64,000 nt of DNA, from contig JAEWUO010000028.1 in assembly GCA_023459335.1 (NCBI GenBank), positions 1 through 64,000 on the forward strand, given 5' to 3'. The position numbers were made by a program, and so were the translations under genes. Below are positions 17,404 to 25,682 of this stretch, piece after piece. Source of the stretch: Bacillota bacterium (lineage in GTDB: Bacteria > Bacillota > Clostridia > Christensenellales > CAG-138). The notes under the pieces were generated by a model that saw only the letters and a list, made by a program, of their open reading frames with translations, made no database searches and was not told where the DNA came from. Numbering within the stretch: position 1 is the stretch's first letter; each line of letters opens with the position of its first letter.

Positions 17404-17460
17404 TGGTTGTACATCTTTTTTATAGTAATGAAACGGAAACCATGAAAAGTCGTACAACCA
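17404..17460. promoter_or_regulatory. candidate operator: separated inverted repeat in the divergent promoter region
   Basis: TGGTTGTAC (17404-17412) and GTACAACCA (17452-17460) are perfect inverse complements, 39 nt apart, between the permease operon and the divergent GntR gene. Each arm contains the GTAC-type core often seen in GntR half-sites. It is a plausible binding site for the adjacent regulator, with the arms about four helical turns apart. Confidence 0.5.
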
Positions 17461-17541
17461 ATCCTAATAAGCATTTACATCAATGCAATTCCACGGTAAC
17501 ATAATTGTGTATATTTACTCGGAAAGGAGGCACCTTTGCTT

Positions 17542-18300
17542 ATGAACGAAACGAATTGTGTAATTGATTTACGGGAAGATATCCGCGATAAAATACTGTC
17601 TTATATCTCCTGCATGAACTTTTCATGCGGAACTAAGTTGCTGTCCGAAAAACAATTAGCAACTAAGTTCCAGGTTAGCCGGGGAACGATCCGGACTGTT
17701 CTCAGCGAATTGGAGACGGAGGGAAAGCTAATCCGAAAACAGGGCTCTGGCACGTATGTCAATACAAGGGCGTTCATGCTTGAAACAACTCTTTATCCTC
17801 GGATCGATATGCGTACCATCATTGAAAAGAACGGCTTCACAGTAAGCAGCCACAATATATCGATCAAGCACGTCCCTGCCGGTGAATTCTCGAAATATCT
17901 AATTTGCAATGCCGACGATGAGATTCAAGAAGTTCATAGTATTTATTTTGCGGATCAACATCCATGTATGTATTGTATTGATAGGATTTCATCCGGCATT
18001 CTTTCGGACGAATGCTGGAAAGGTACAAAAATGCATGCTCGGTCACTCTATACCTCTTTTAGAGATCAAGCCAACATCCATATCACATGGGATGTCATAC
18101 GCATTTATTCCGTTTGTTGCTGCGATGTCCCTCAGGTTGCGTTTTATTTGAAAAAAGACGATGCTCCTAACAAGTCTCTTACGCTTCTGACGATCATCAA
18201 TTACGATGAAAATAGTCGGCCTATTCTTTATGGTAATATTTATGTGAATACAGATCTGATCCAGTTGAATTTAATACGCGATTTAAGCAAGCTGCCATAA
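17542..18300 (+). CDS. GntR-family (HutC/UTRA type) transcriptional regulator
   Basis: A 252-residue regulator. Residues about 10-75 form the GntR winged helix-turn-helix (LREDIRDKILS, LLSEKQLATKFQVSRGTIRTVLSELETEG, IRKQGSGTYV); residues about 95-245 resemble a UTRA effector-binding domain. It is divergent from the purine permease/deaminase operon and probably controls it in response to a purine or nucleoside. AAGGAGG lies 11 nt before ATG 17542; a TTG at 17536 is the alternative start. Its AT-rich composition matches the operon, so the two were probably acquired together. Confidence 0.85.
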   Translation: MNETNCVIDLREDIRDKILSYISCMNFSCGTKLLSEKQLATKFQVSRGTIRTVLSELETEGKLIRKQGSGTYVNTRAFMLETTLYPRIDMRTIIEKNGFTVSSHNISIKHVPAGEFSKYLICNADDEIQEVHSIYFADQHPCMYCIDRISSGILSDECWKGTKMHARSLYTSFRDQANIHITWDVIRIYSVCCCDVPQVAFYLKKDDAPNKSLTLLTIINYDENSRPILYGNIYVNTDLIQLNLIRDLSKLP

Positions 18301-18898
18301 TTCGAACTAATTTATGGTTGATAACGCAACCGCAATCCTGAGCAATTACGATCTATTAATCTTAGTTTGCTTTACTGCAATATTTTCAATAGATATCGTA
18401 ATATATCTGCCGTGTTTCAGCGAAGTGACGGCCTTAGCTTTGTTTGCGTTCGCATGACTCTCGAAAAAAACAGTCCCTCGATCATACAAACATTGGTTAT
18501 AAGATCACTGCTTGTTTGTTCGATTGAAAACAGCCAATCTGATGGATACCGTAACTATATGACAACAATTAAACAGCAAAACTTACTCCTCCTGTGTGCT
18601 CACTTGATGCCATGATTGCCAATTATCGTTGCCTTGCTAACTCCTCATTTCACATTGGAGTATGTAATTATGCTCGTAATTTTTTCATTCTCCTGTGGCA
18701 ATAAAAGAAGGACTCCCAAGCATCAATCCATAGAAGTTTTGTATATAAATATCCTCTTTTTTTTATAGTAAATACTGCTTCCTGGCACCAGAAAATCCTT
18801 TCGTTTAGGGCTTTTTTCGTTTGATGCTATAACAGCACCGGAACCCAATAACAAGGAGTTCCTTTGGAACTCCTTGCAGCCTGCGCCGTTTTTTTGTT
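18301..18898. other. AT-rich intergenic region with a strong inverted repeat near its right end
   Basis: No supported gene. An 82-codon frame at 18367-18615 begins with TTG, lacks a ribosome-binding site and matches nothing. The 12-mer ATTGCCAATTAT (18615-18626) repeats the one at 13598-13609. AAGGAGTTCC-TTT-GGAACTCCTT at about 18852-18875 is a near-perfect hairpin that may end the minus-strand ornithine operon, though the following T-run on that strand is short. Confidence 0.5.
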
Positions 18899-19969
18899 CT
18901 ATTCGATATAATCCCGGAACACATACGGACTGGTGTATGCCCTGAGCAGCGCGCCGTAATCCGGCGTGAACTCCAGCACATCTCCGACGCGGTATTGTTT
19001 TGCGTGCGTGAGGTCGACGATCAGGTGATCGGAGCTCGCGCCGATGATCTTGATGTCCGTATCTCGCGGCGTTAATCCGTCCGCGACGGTGTCCTGCCGG
19101 CCGATCTTGCAGATGCCGCGCACCTGCTCGCCGAGGCTTTCAAACGTCGGGCGTTCGCCGAATGCGTTCGCGCCGCTTTGGCCGATGGGCACGGAGGGTT
19201 TGCGCTGCACTTCGATCAGCCGCGTCGAGAGCGTAAACGCGTCTCCGTATAACCCGTTCATCACGCGGCAGGCGGCGGTGTCGTTGCCCAGCAGGATTGA
19301 CTCGCCGAGCCGCAGATGGTTGACGCAGTCCGGCACCAGGCCCCGTTTTAAGAGCCCCAGCGAACTGCTGTTGCCGCCGGATACGATCGGGATACGCAGC
19401 CCGGTATGCGCGCGCAGCTCGTTTGCGATATCGCAAAGCTCTCCGAGGTTCGTTTCGTCCGGTATGATCGCACCGTAGCAGGTCAGGTTGGTGCCGATTC
19501 CGAGGAGTTCGATTCCATCCTCTTCCTTTGCCGCGTCCGCCGCGAGATAGATCGATTCGCGGTTTAAAAATAACAGCCCTTCGCGCAGATCACCCAGATC
19601 GACCATCAGAATAATCGCGTGTGTTTTTCCCGCTTTGCGGGCGGCCCTGCCGAGCGCACGAATCGTGTCGATCTCGGATACAAGGCTGACGTCCGCGAGG
19701 CGCACCGTCTCCTCCGCCTCTTCCGGCGCGGGCGCGCGCAAAAGCAGCTTCGGCTTATCGGTATGCAGTCTGGCGAGGTTCTCCGTCCGCGCATCGGCGA
19801 GCATAACGGCCGCGCTGGCGTCCAGCACGCGCGCGATCCGCTCGTCCGCGCAGACGGCTTTCGTCACCGCGGCGATGGTCACGCCGTACTCGGCGCAGAG
19901 CGCGCAGAGCGTGTCTACGTTATGTTTGATTTTATTGAGGTCCGCCGTAATGCGCGGGTAGGTTGCCAT
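18899..19969 (-). CDS. orr: ornithine racemase, alanine racemase N-terminal family
   Basis: A 356-residue PLP-dependent racemase with the alanine racemase N-terminal barrel: AAVTKAVCAD near residue 35 carries the PLP lysine, followed by DLGDLREG, GTNLTCYGAIIP, SGGNSSSLGLL and RLGESILLG. This composition is that of the 'alanine/ornithine racemase' family, and its place as the last gene of the ornithine operon supports conversion of L- to D-ornithine, the substrate of ornithine aminomutase. It follows the GlmL-like gene by 27 nt. Confidence 0.9.
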   Translation of the reverse strand: MATYPRITADLNKIKHNVDTLCALCAEYGVTIAAVTKAVCADERIARVLDASAAVMLADARTENLARLHTDKPKLLLRAPAPEEAEETVRLADVSLVSEIDTIRALGRAARKAGKTHAIILMVDLGDLREGLLFLNRESIYLAADAAKEEDGIELLGIGTNLTCYGAIIPDETNLGELCDIANELRAHTGLRIPIVSGGNSSSLGLLKRGLVPDCVNHLRLGESILLGNDTAACRVMNGLYGDAFTLSTRLIEVQRKPSVPIGQSGANAFGERPTFESLGEQVRGICKIGRQDTVADGLTPRDTDIKIIGASSDHLIVDLTHAKQYRVGDVLEFTPDYGALLRAYTSPYVFRDYIE

Positions 19970-19996
19970 ACGGGTATGCCTTTCGGTACTCAGCGT

Positions 19997-21355
19997 TTAC
20001 GCGAAGCGCAGCGTTTGTTTGAGCAGTGTTTTCGCGGCAGCCGGATTCGTCTTGGCCAGCACGCCGATCTGCGCCATCACATACTGTTCGTCAAACGCGA
20101 GGCGCATCGCGTTCGGTTTCGGGTAGAGCATCGTTCCGCCCGCGTTGCAGTCCGCGAGCTGGCGAAGAATCCGTTCGCGCTCCGGCAGTCTCGTCAGCGC
20201 GCCGCCCGTGCCGACGATCGTTTTCACCAGCGTAAGATCCTTTCCCTCCGCGGCTGTGGTGCGGCCTTGCGGGGTGTAATAGTGCCGCAGCCTGCCCGCG
20301 TGGCGGGAGATCGCGGTCAGCCCCGCTTCCAGGCAGAGACGCGTCGTCAGCCGGAACTGCTCCCGCGTAACCGGAATCGGGCGGTAATCCCGCATGACGG
20401 CGGCGACGTCCAGCCCGAGTTCGAGCGAAAGCTTTGCCTCTCCGATTTGATCCACAAGATGATGCGCGTTGACGAACAGCCCCAGATCGCCTTCGACCGT
20501 GCGTTTGTTGAACGGCTCGGGCGCGGTCAGCATCTGCGCGATCTCCTCGGAACCGCAGGTTACGGAGTGCACGTCCGTCGTGGCCCCCCCGATATCGAGA
20601 ACCATCAAGTCGCCGATCTCCTCATAGAGCAGCATCGCCGCTTCCATCACCGCGCCGGGCGTCGGCAGGATCGATCCCGTCACCATATCGCGGATGTGCT
20701 CCATGCCCGGGGCGGAAATGATGTGCTTTTCAAACGCGGCATGGATGACTTTTCGCACGGGTTCGATGTTCAGCGCGTCGAGGCGCGGGTAAACGTTTTC
20801 CGCGATGTAAACCGGAACGTTCGACCTCTCGAAAATCGCGCGGATCGCGCTCCCATTCTGCGCGTTGCCTGCGTAAAGAACCGGCGCGCCGGCGCCTTCG
20901 CCCGCGAGCCGTTCAGCGTTATACAGCGCGGTCTCGCGCTCCCCGCCGTCCGTCCCGCCGGCAAGCAGGATCAGATTCGGTTTGATTTCGCGCTGTTCGG
21001 CAAGATCGGCTTCGGTCAGTTTCCCCGCCGTGGTCTGGCGCACGATTGCGCCCGCGCCGAGCGCCGCCGCCCGCGCGGCGGCGACCGTCATATCATACAC
21101 AAGCCCGTGCACACACATCTTGAGACCGCCCGCCGCGGAGGAGGATGCGAGTAAATTGCCATAGGTCAGTTCGTTCGCACCGAGGCTTTTTTTCAGCTCG
21201 TCGATTGCGTTCGTCAGCCCGGCGCGCACGTCGCCTTCCAGCACCGTCGTCGCCGCCTGCCCCTGCCCCAGAAACTTCGGTTTGCCGGAGAGGCTGAAGG
21301 CGCTGACGGCCGTGGTGGTCGAACCGATTTCCGCAATCAATACGTCCGCAAACAT
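19997..21355 (-). CDS. GlmL/MutL-like ATPase, probable ornithine aminomutase accessory or reactivating protein
   Basis: A 452-residue protein of the actin/HSP70-like ATPase superfamily, 'MutL' or GlmL branch (unrelated to mismatch repair MutL). The phosphate-binding motifs are visible: AEIGSTTT near residue 9, LDIGGATTDVHS in the middle and VGTGGALT near the C-terminus. GlmL is encoded between the subunits of adenosylcobalamin-dependent glutamate mutase, and the same family occurs in ornithine operons. An ATP-driven reactivation of the cobalamin enzyme OraSE is a reasonable but unproven role. The start follows the oraE stop by two bases. Confidence 0.85.
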   Translation of the reverse strand: MFADVLIAEIGSTTTAVSAFSLSGKPKFLGQGQAATTVLEGDVRAGLTNAIDELKKSLGANELTYGNLLASSSAAGGLKMCVHGLVYDMTVAAARAAALGAGAIVRQTTAGKLTEADLAEQREIKPNLILLAGGTDGGERETALYNAERLAGEGAGAPVLYAGNAQNGSAIRAIFERSNVPVYIAENVYPRLDALNIEPVRKVIHAAFEKHIISAPGMEHIRDMVTGSILPTPGAVMEAAMLLYEEIGDLMVLDIGGATTDVHSVTCGSEEIAQMLTAPEPFNKRTVEGDLGLFVNAHHLVDQIGEAKLSLELGLDVAAVMRDYRPIPVTREQFRLTTRLCLEAGLTAISRHAGRLRHYYTPQGRTTAAEGKDLTLVKTIVGTGGALTRLPERERILRQLADCNAGGTMLYPKPNAMRLAFDEQYVMAQIGVLAKTNPAAAKTLLKQTLRFA

Positions 21356-21357
21356 GG

Positions 21358-23577
21358 TTAATTCTCTTCTCGCCTGTCGCGTTCCTGAACTAAAAACGTT
21401 GCGACATGATTGCCGTGCGTGCCTCTTCCAAATCCCGCGTCCGCGCCCGCGGCCTTCGCCGCGTCGCTCTCCACCTGCGTGCCGCCCGCAACGAAGATGA
21501 GCTTTTCGCGCACGCCCATTTCCCGCGCGATTCGGTCGATGCGCGCGATATTTTTATAATGGATGTCGTCGTGGGAGATGATCATGGAGGCAAGCATCGC
21601 ATCCGCGTTGAGTTCGATCGCGGCCCCGACAAGTTTTTCCGGCGGAACGGAGGTGCCGAGATAATGGACTTCGATCCCGTATTTCTCGATGCCGCCGTGC
21701 TTGATATCGATGATCTCCCTTAGCCCCACCGAATGCTCGTCCTCGCCGATGGTGCCGCAGACCACACGCATGGGTTTTCGCTCAACGGCGGCGCGGAGCT
21801 CGTCCTCGCCCAGCAAGTCCGGCTCGCTCGGAATGACAAGGGAAGCGACGTCGATGTCGAAATCGACCTTGCCCTTCAGTTCGATGCGCGTGCCCTCCGC
21901 GCGGTGCAGGATCTCACGCGAGATCACAGCGATATCCTTGAGCCCCATACGCCGCGCGCACTCGATGGCTGCGGCTTCGGCGATCTTTTTCTCCGCGGGG
22001 AAGCAGAGCGTGAGCAGTACCGTTCCGTCCGCGAGCCACTCCATCTCCGGTCTGAGTTTTGGCGCATTCGGCTGGGCGAAGTCTTTGACCGCGTCCATCC
22101 GCAGATAGACGTTGTCGTCCGCGTCCAGCTCGTCAATGTATACGATCTTTTCCGGCTTTTCCAGCGTGCATCCGCCGATGAGCTGGGCGGGATTTGCGGG
22201 ATCGCCGCCGTATTGCGACACATTGTTGTTGCCGTAATGCGCCGTGACGGGCGCCATGTAGTCCGGCTCGCGGCGGATGACCGTGCCCGCGCCGATGCCG
22301 CCGTCGATCTTTCTGGCGATGCCGTCCCCGTTACGTTCGGGAAACAGCCCGCTGTCCACGAACATGCCGCTCTCGACCGCGGCGAAATAACCGCCCTTTT
22401 CCGTCATTTCTTCCAGAAACAGTACGGCGCGTTCGGTCAGTTCCCTGGCTTTTTTTTCCAGATAACCGTCTTTTTTCAGCTCCACCATTTCCATCAGCCC
22501 GTCGAGGCCGACCAGCGTCTGCTTGGCGGTGTCGCAGGCTTCGATGTTATAGATGTGCCAGGGCACGTTCCGCCCTTCGTCCGGCGTGATCGTGGACTGG
22601 ATATCCGCGCTGGTGAGTTTACTGACCATCATGTTTAAAACATGCGTCACGGTCGCCTCGCGCGTGCTGGATTCGATGTATTTCGTGTTCATCTGTGCGC
22701 GCATGCGGTAACCCGTAAAGAGCCGTCTCAGCGCGACTGCGTACGGCAGGTCCATATAGACGCAGGGCCCGGGCGTCGCCGTCGGCGGCACGGTGGAGAG
22801 GCAGATGTTCTCCTTGCTTACCCCGACCCTGTGGCTGAAGAGCGCGTTGACCGCGTGTTGAACTATGAGTTCCGGCATGACTTTCCAGGCGTCCCGCGCG
22901 GTGGCGTTCGCGTTGTGCGCGCCGTCGATCTGTGCCATGTCCGCCCAGGCGATGAGCTTCTTGCTCTCCGCCGCGTCCACAAACGAGCGCACCATGTTGA
23001 TGTTGCGGTAAATCACGTTATACTGCGGGTCTTGATGGCAGCCGTTGACGCCCTCTTCCGCGAACATGACGGCGATATCGGGTCCGGCCACGCCGCTGAC
23101 GTAGCTGTGGTAGTTGATCGGCCTGCCGACTTCGTCCTCGATCAGGTCAAGCGCCTTTCTCTGCGCCCGAACCTGTTTTCTGGAGATCGGCACGCCCCCG
23201 CTGCCCTGCGGCGTCCCCTCGATCAGGCCGTCGAAGTGGCTTTGCCCCGAGGTGCGGATGACCATGATATGATCCGCGCCGTGGTGCGCCGCCATGCGCA
23301 TGCGCCGGATGTCGTCCTCAAAGCGTCCGCTCGCGATCTCGGTTGTGATGACCGGCATCGGCTGGGGATCGACATCCCCGAAATAATGCGCGGGCGGCAG
23401 AGGAACGCCTTCCTTGAGCGGCTTGCTGCAATCGTGATACGTAAACGGCCCCATCGTCAGGTTCGGCGCGGGTTCGCGCCACGTCCATCCTCTGCGGCGG
23501 GGACGGTAATGTTCCAAATCCTCTAAAATCTTCCCGACGTCGATGTTCTCGTCCGGCGGCAGGCGATATTCGCTCAT
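21358..23577 (-). CDS. oraE: D-ornithine 4,5-aminomutase, large (E) subunit
   Basis: A 739-residue subunit binding adenosylcobalamin and PLP; with OraS it moves the terminal amino group of D-ornithine to form 2,4-diaminopentanoate. The C-terminal Rossmann domain has the B12-binding D-x-H-x-x-G motif as DEHSVG, followed by ASMIISHDD and the GG-x-Q loop. The segment LGTSVPPEKLVGAA holds the lysine position used by PLP in this family. Start ATG 23577 (with GGAGG upstream) overlaps the oraS stop, and an upstream extension of about 50 codons lying in oraS was discarded. Length equals that of characterised OraE. Confidence 0.95.
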   Translation of the reverse strand: MSEYRLPPDENIDVGKILEDLEHYRPRRRGWTWREPAPNLTMGPFTYHDCSKPLKEGVPLPPAHYFGDVDPQPMPVITTEIASGRFEDDIRRMRMAAHHGADHIMVIRTSGQSHFDGLIEGTPQGSGGVPISRKQVRAQRKALDLIEDEVGRPINYHSYVSGVAGPDIAVMFAEEGVNGCHQDPQYNVIYRNINMVRSFVDAAESKKLIAWADMAQIDGAHNANATARDAWKVMPELIVQHAVNALFSHRVGVSKENICLSTVPPTATPGPCVYMDLPYAVALRRLFTGYRMRAQMNTKYIESSTREATVTHVLNMMVSKLTSADIQSTITPDEGRNVPWHIYNIEACDTAKQTLVGLDGLMEMVELKKDGYLEKKARELTERAVLFLEEMTEKGGYFAAVESGMFVDSGLFPERNGDGIARKIDGGIGAGTVIRREPDYMAPVTAHYGNNNVSQYGGDPANPAQLIGGCTLEKPEKIVYIDELDADDNVYLRMDAVKDFAQPNAPKLRPEMEWLADGTVLLTLCFPAEKKIAEAAAIECARRMGLKDIAVISREILHRAEGTRIELKGKVDFDIDVASLVIPSEPDLLGEDELRAAVERKPMRVVCGTIGEDEHSVGLREIIDIKHGGIEKYGIEVHYLGTSVPPEKLVGAAIELNADAMLASMIISHDDIHYKNIARIDRIAREMGVREKLIFVAGGTQVESDAAKAAGADAGFGRGTHGNHVATFLVQERDRREEN

Positions 23578-23939
23578 CTGGCACCTCCGAACAGCTTCGC
23601 GGCTTCGTCCATCTTCGCAGGATTTATCAGCGCAAGCCCCGCTTCGCGGACCGGCAGATCCGCGTGTTTTGCGTATCGGTAGACCACGTTCCCCGCACCG
23701 TGGCCGAGCAGGCTCTTCTCCATGCACCCGTCCACGATCGCCTTCGCCTCCAGCGAGGAAAAGCCCATGCGCAGGAGCACGCTTCGCTCGATGGCGGGCG
23801 TGGTGTTCTCCTTCGCCAGCGCGAGAAGCGGGTCGACAAGCTGCCCCGTCAGCGCCCAGAAGCGCGCTTTGAGTTCCTCGTCGCTCAGCGACGCTATGTG
23901 CGCCCTTCGCTGTTGAAAATCGTCTTCGCGTCTGACCAT
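23574..23939 (-). CDS. oraS: D-ornithine 4,5-aminomutase, small (S) subunit
   Basis: A 121-residue helical protein matching OraS in size and sequence (ELKARFWALTGQLVDPLLALAKENTTPAIERSVLLRMGFSS region, then GHGAGNVVYR). It forms the heterodimer with OraE. The stop codon overlaps the oraE ATG by four bases, giving tight stoichiometric coupling. GGGAGG precedes its ATG. Confidence 0.93.
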   Translation of the reverse strand: MVRREDDFQQRRAHIASLSDEELKARFWALTGQLVDPLLALAKENTTPAIERSVLLRMGFSSLEAKAIVDGCMEKSLLGHGAGNVVYRYAKHADLPVREAGLALINPAKMDEAAKLFGGAR

Positions 23940-23968
23940 ATATCCTCCCGAATGATTCGAGTGTTATT

Positions 23969-25369
23969 TTAGCCGTTCTTCAGCGTATCTTTGACAAACG
24001 CCGCGCTCGATTTCGTCTCCTCCGCGAGGAACTCGACGTCCTGTCCCGTCGGCGCGCGGCCGACTGTCGACGCGGCGTGGGTGATCAGCGAGCGCCGCAT
24101 GTGATCTATGTCCACATCCACGGCGCGCAGCAGAGAAGGATGCGCGGGAAGCACGATGCTCTCACCCGGCACTTCGTCCGCCGGGTTTCCGAGAGAAACC
24201 TGTATGCCATTCTGCCGCGCAAAGCTGAGCTGCGCTGCGGCGTGCTTGCCCGCGCCGGTGTATTCGGTTTCCTGCACGACGATGATCGCGTCTTCCGGCA
24301 GTTCCTGCGCGAGCGAAATCGCGGCGGCAAGGCTTGTGTTTCCCGCCGGGCCGCGCTCGATGCCTTCGAGCCGCGCCAATAGTTCCGTGGTGTAAAACAC
24401 CTCTCCCTGGCTTACCGTGACGTAACGGTCCATATACCGAAGCGGGCGCGCCGCGCTTCTGGGTACGTCGCTGCGGTCCGGCCAGGTGGAAAACGGTATG
24501 CCGAATCCCGTGTGCCCGGTGGTAAACGATTTCCGGTTGAATTGCGTGTCGCTCGCCATGTGCAGGCCTTTTAAATTGACGCTCGCGGCGACGATCTGCG
24601 CGCCGCAGTTCGCTTTGATCAGCCCGCGCGCGGTGCCCGTCAGGTTGCCGCCGCCTGCATTGGTGCAGACCACCGCGTCCGGATCCTTGCCGGTCTGTTC
24701 GCGGCACTGCGCGGCCAGCTCGTATCCAAGCGTCTCGATGCCCGCGACCCCGAACGCCGTATAAAGCGACGCGTTGAAATATCCTGAGTCCTCCAGCATC
24801 CGCAGCACCATGTAAAACAGCTCCGGCCCGACCGTCAGCTGCACGACCTCCGCGCCGAGGGATTCGCACTTGCGCGCTTTTTCGATGATTTCCGGCTGTC
24901 CCACGCCGCGCGAATCGTAACACTCCTGCACGATGATGCAGGGAAGGCCGCTCTTAGCGCAGCAGCTTGCGACCGCCGCGCCGTAGTTGCCGCTTGTCGC
25001 GGTCAGCGCGCCGGGATAACCCGCACGCTTCGCCTGGTAGATGCTCGTCGCCGCCCGCCGAACCTTAAAGCTCCCGCTGGGGTTCGCCGCCTCGTCCTTA
25101 ACGAAGATGCGCGCGCCATAGCCCGACTTGCTTAGTTTCCGCACGAGAGAGGCGATGTTCTTCAGTTCGATCAGCGGCGTTTTGCCGATGGCGTAGCCGC
25201 GCTGGATTTCAATCACGTCTTCCAGCGTGTAACCCGTGGACGCCATCATCTTTTCGTAATTAAATGCGATCGATCCGCTCTCGAACTGGCTGTAATCGAC
25301 GCCGACCGCCGCGCGGATGATCTCCGCCTTGCGCGCCATGACGGCGGAATAGCTGTTGTCCCTCGTCAT
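23969..25369 (-). CDS. ortB: 2-amino-4-ketopentanoate thiolase, beta (PLP) subunit
   Basis: A 466-residue fold-type II PLP enzyme related to threonine synthase. The PLP lysine lies in NPSGSFKVRRAA, with a phosphate-binding SGNYGAA loop and a C-terminal glycine-rich segment. With OrtA it cleaves 2-amino-4-ketopentanoate with CoA to acetyl-CoA and alanine, the last step of the oxidative ornithine pathway. GGAGG lies 9 nt before the ATG, which overlaps the ortA stop by four bases. Confidence 0.93.
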   Translation of the reverse strand: MTRDNSYSAVMARKAEIIRAAVGVDYSQFESGSIAFNYEKMMASTGYTLEDVIEIQRGYAIGKTPLIELKNIASLVRKLSKSGYGARIFVKDEAANPSGSFKVRRAATSIYQAKRAGYPGALTATSGNYGAAVASCCAKSGLPCIIVQECYDSRGVGQPEIIEKARKCESLGAEVVQLTVGPELFYMVLRMLEDSGYFNASLYTAFGVAGIETLGYELAAQCREQTGKDPDAVVCTNAGGGNLTGTARGLIKANCGAQIVAASVNLKGLHMASDTQFNRKSFTTGHTGFGIPFSTWPDRSDVPRSAARPLRYMDRYVTVSQGEVFYTTELLARLEGIERGPAGNTSLAAAISLAQELPEDAIIVVQETEYTGAGKHAAAQLSFARQNGIQVSLGNPADEVPGESIVLPAHPSLLRAVDVDIDHMRRSLITHAASTVGRAPTGQDVEFLAEETKSSAAFVKDTLKNG

Positions 25370-25668
25370 TTTGCGTCACCTCCGAAGAGAAAGCGAAACG
25401 CATCGTCGCCCGCCTGCTGCAGCTCCGGCACAAAATCACCGAAGCTGTGCGAATAGTGCGGATCGACTTCGACCAGTTCGCCGGTGACGACGCGGCCTGT
25501 GCGCGTGACCACGTTGACCTTGTCGCCAACCTGCGCATCCATTTGTAAATATCCCTTTGTCCAGAGTTCCAGCGGAACCTGTTTGGTATCCCCCGGTACG
25601 GTTGCCGCACGCTCACCGGACGTTAAAATCACGCTGTGAATCCGTACCCAATCGTCTTTTTTCGCCAT
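25366..25668 (-). CDS. ortA: 2-amino-4-ketopentanoate thiolase, alpha subunit
   Basis: A 100-residue beta-rich protein whose sequence (WVRIHSVILTSGERA, VPGDTKQVPLELWTKGYL, SFGDFVPEL) is that of OrtA, the small subunit needed for AKP thiolase activity. ATG 25668 with GAGGGAG upstream is the start; the longer frame running into the ord gene was discarded. It lies between ord and ortB, as in Clostridium sticklandii. Confidence 0.92.
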   Translation of the reverse strand: MAKKDDWVRIHSVILTSGERAATVPGDTKQVPLELWTKGYLQMDAQVGDKVNVVTRTGRVVTGELVEVDPHYSHSFGDFVPELQQAGDDAFRFLFGGDAK

Positions 25669-25682
25669 ATTACTCCCTCGAA

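Noticed and set aside
18367..18615. 82-codon frame after the GntR gene
   Set aside because: TTG start, no ribosome-binding site, unremarkable composition; probably chance in AT-rich DNA.
13598..18626. 12-bp direct repeat as attachment-site proof for an island
   Set aside because: Chance matches of this length are expected within 64 kb, especially in AT-rich DNA, and no integrase gene or tRNA-end duplication is present; kept only as a weak hint.
19619..21154. 511-codon open frame antisense to the orr/GlmL-like genes
   Set aside because: Arg/Ala-rich composition typical of a shadow frame; both genes on the other strand have full motifs.
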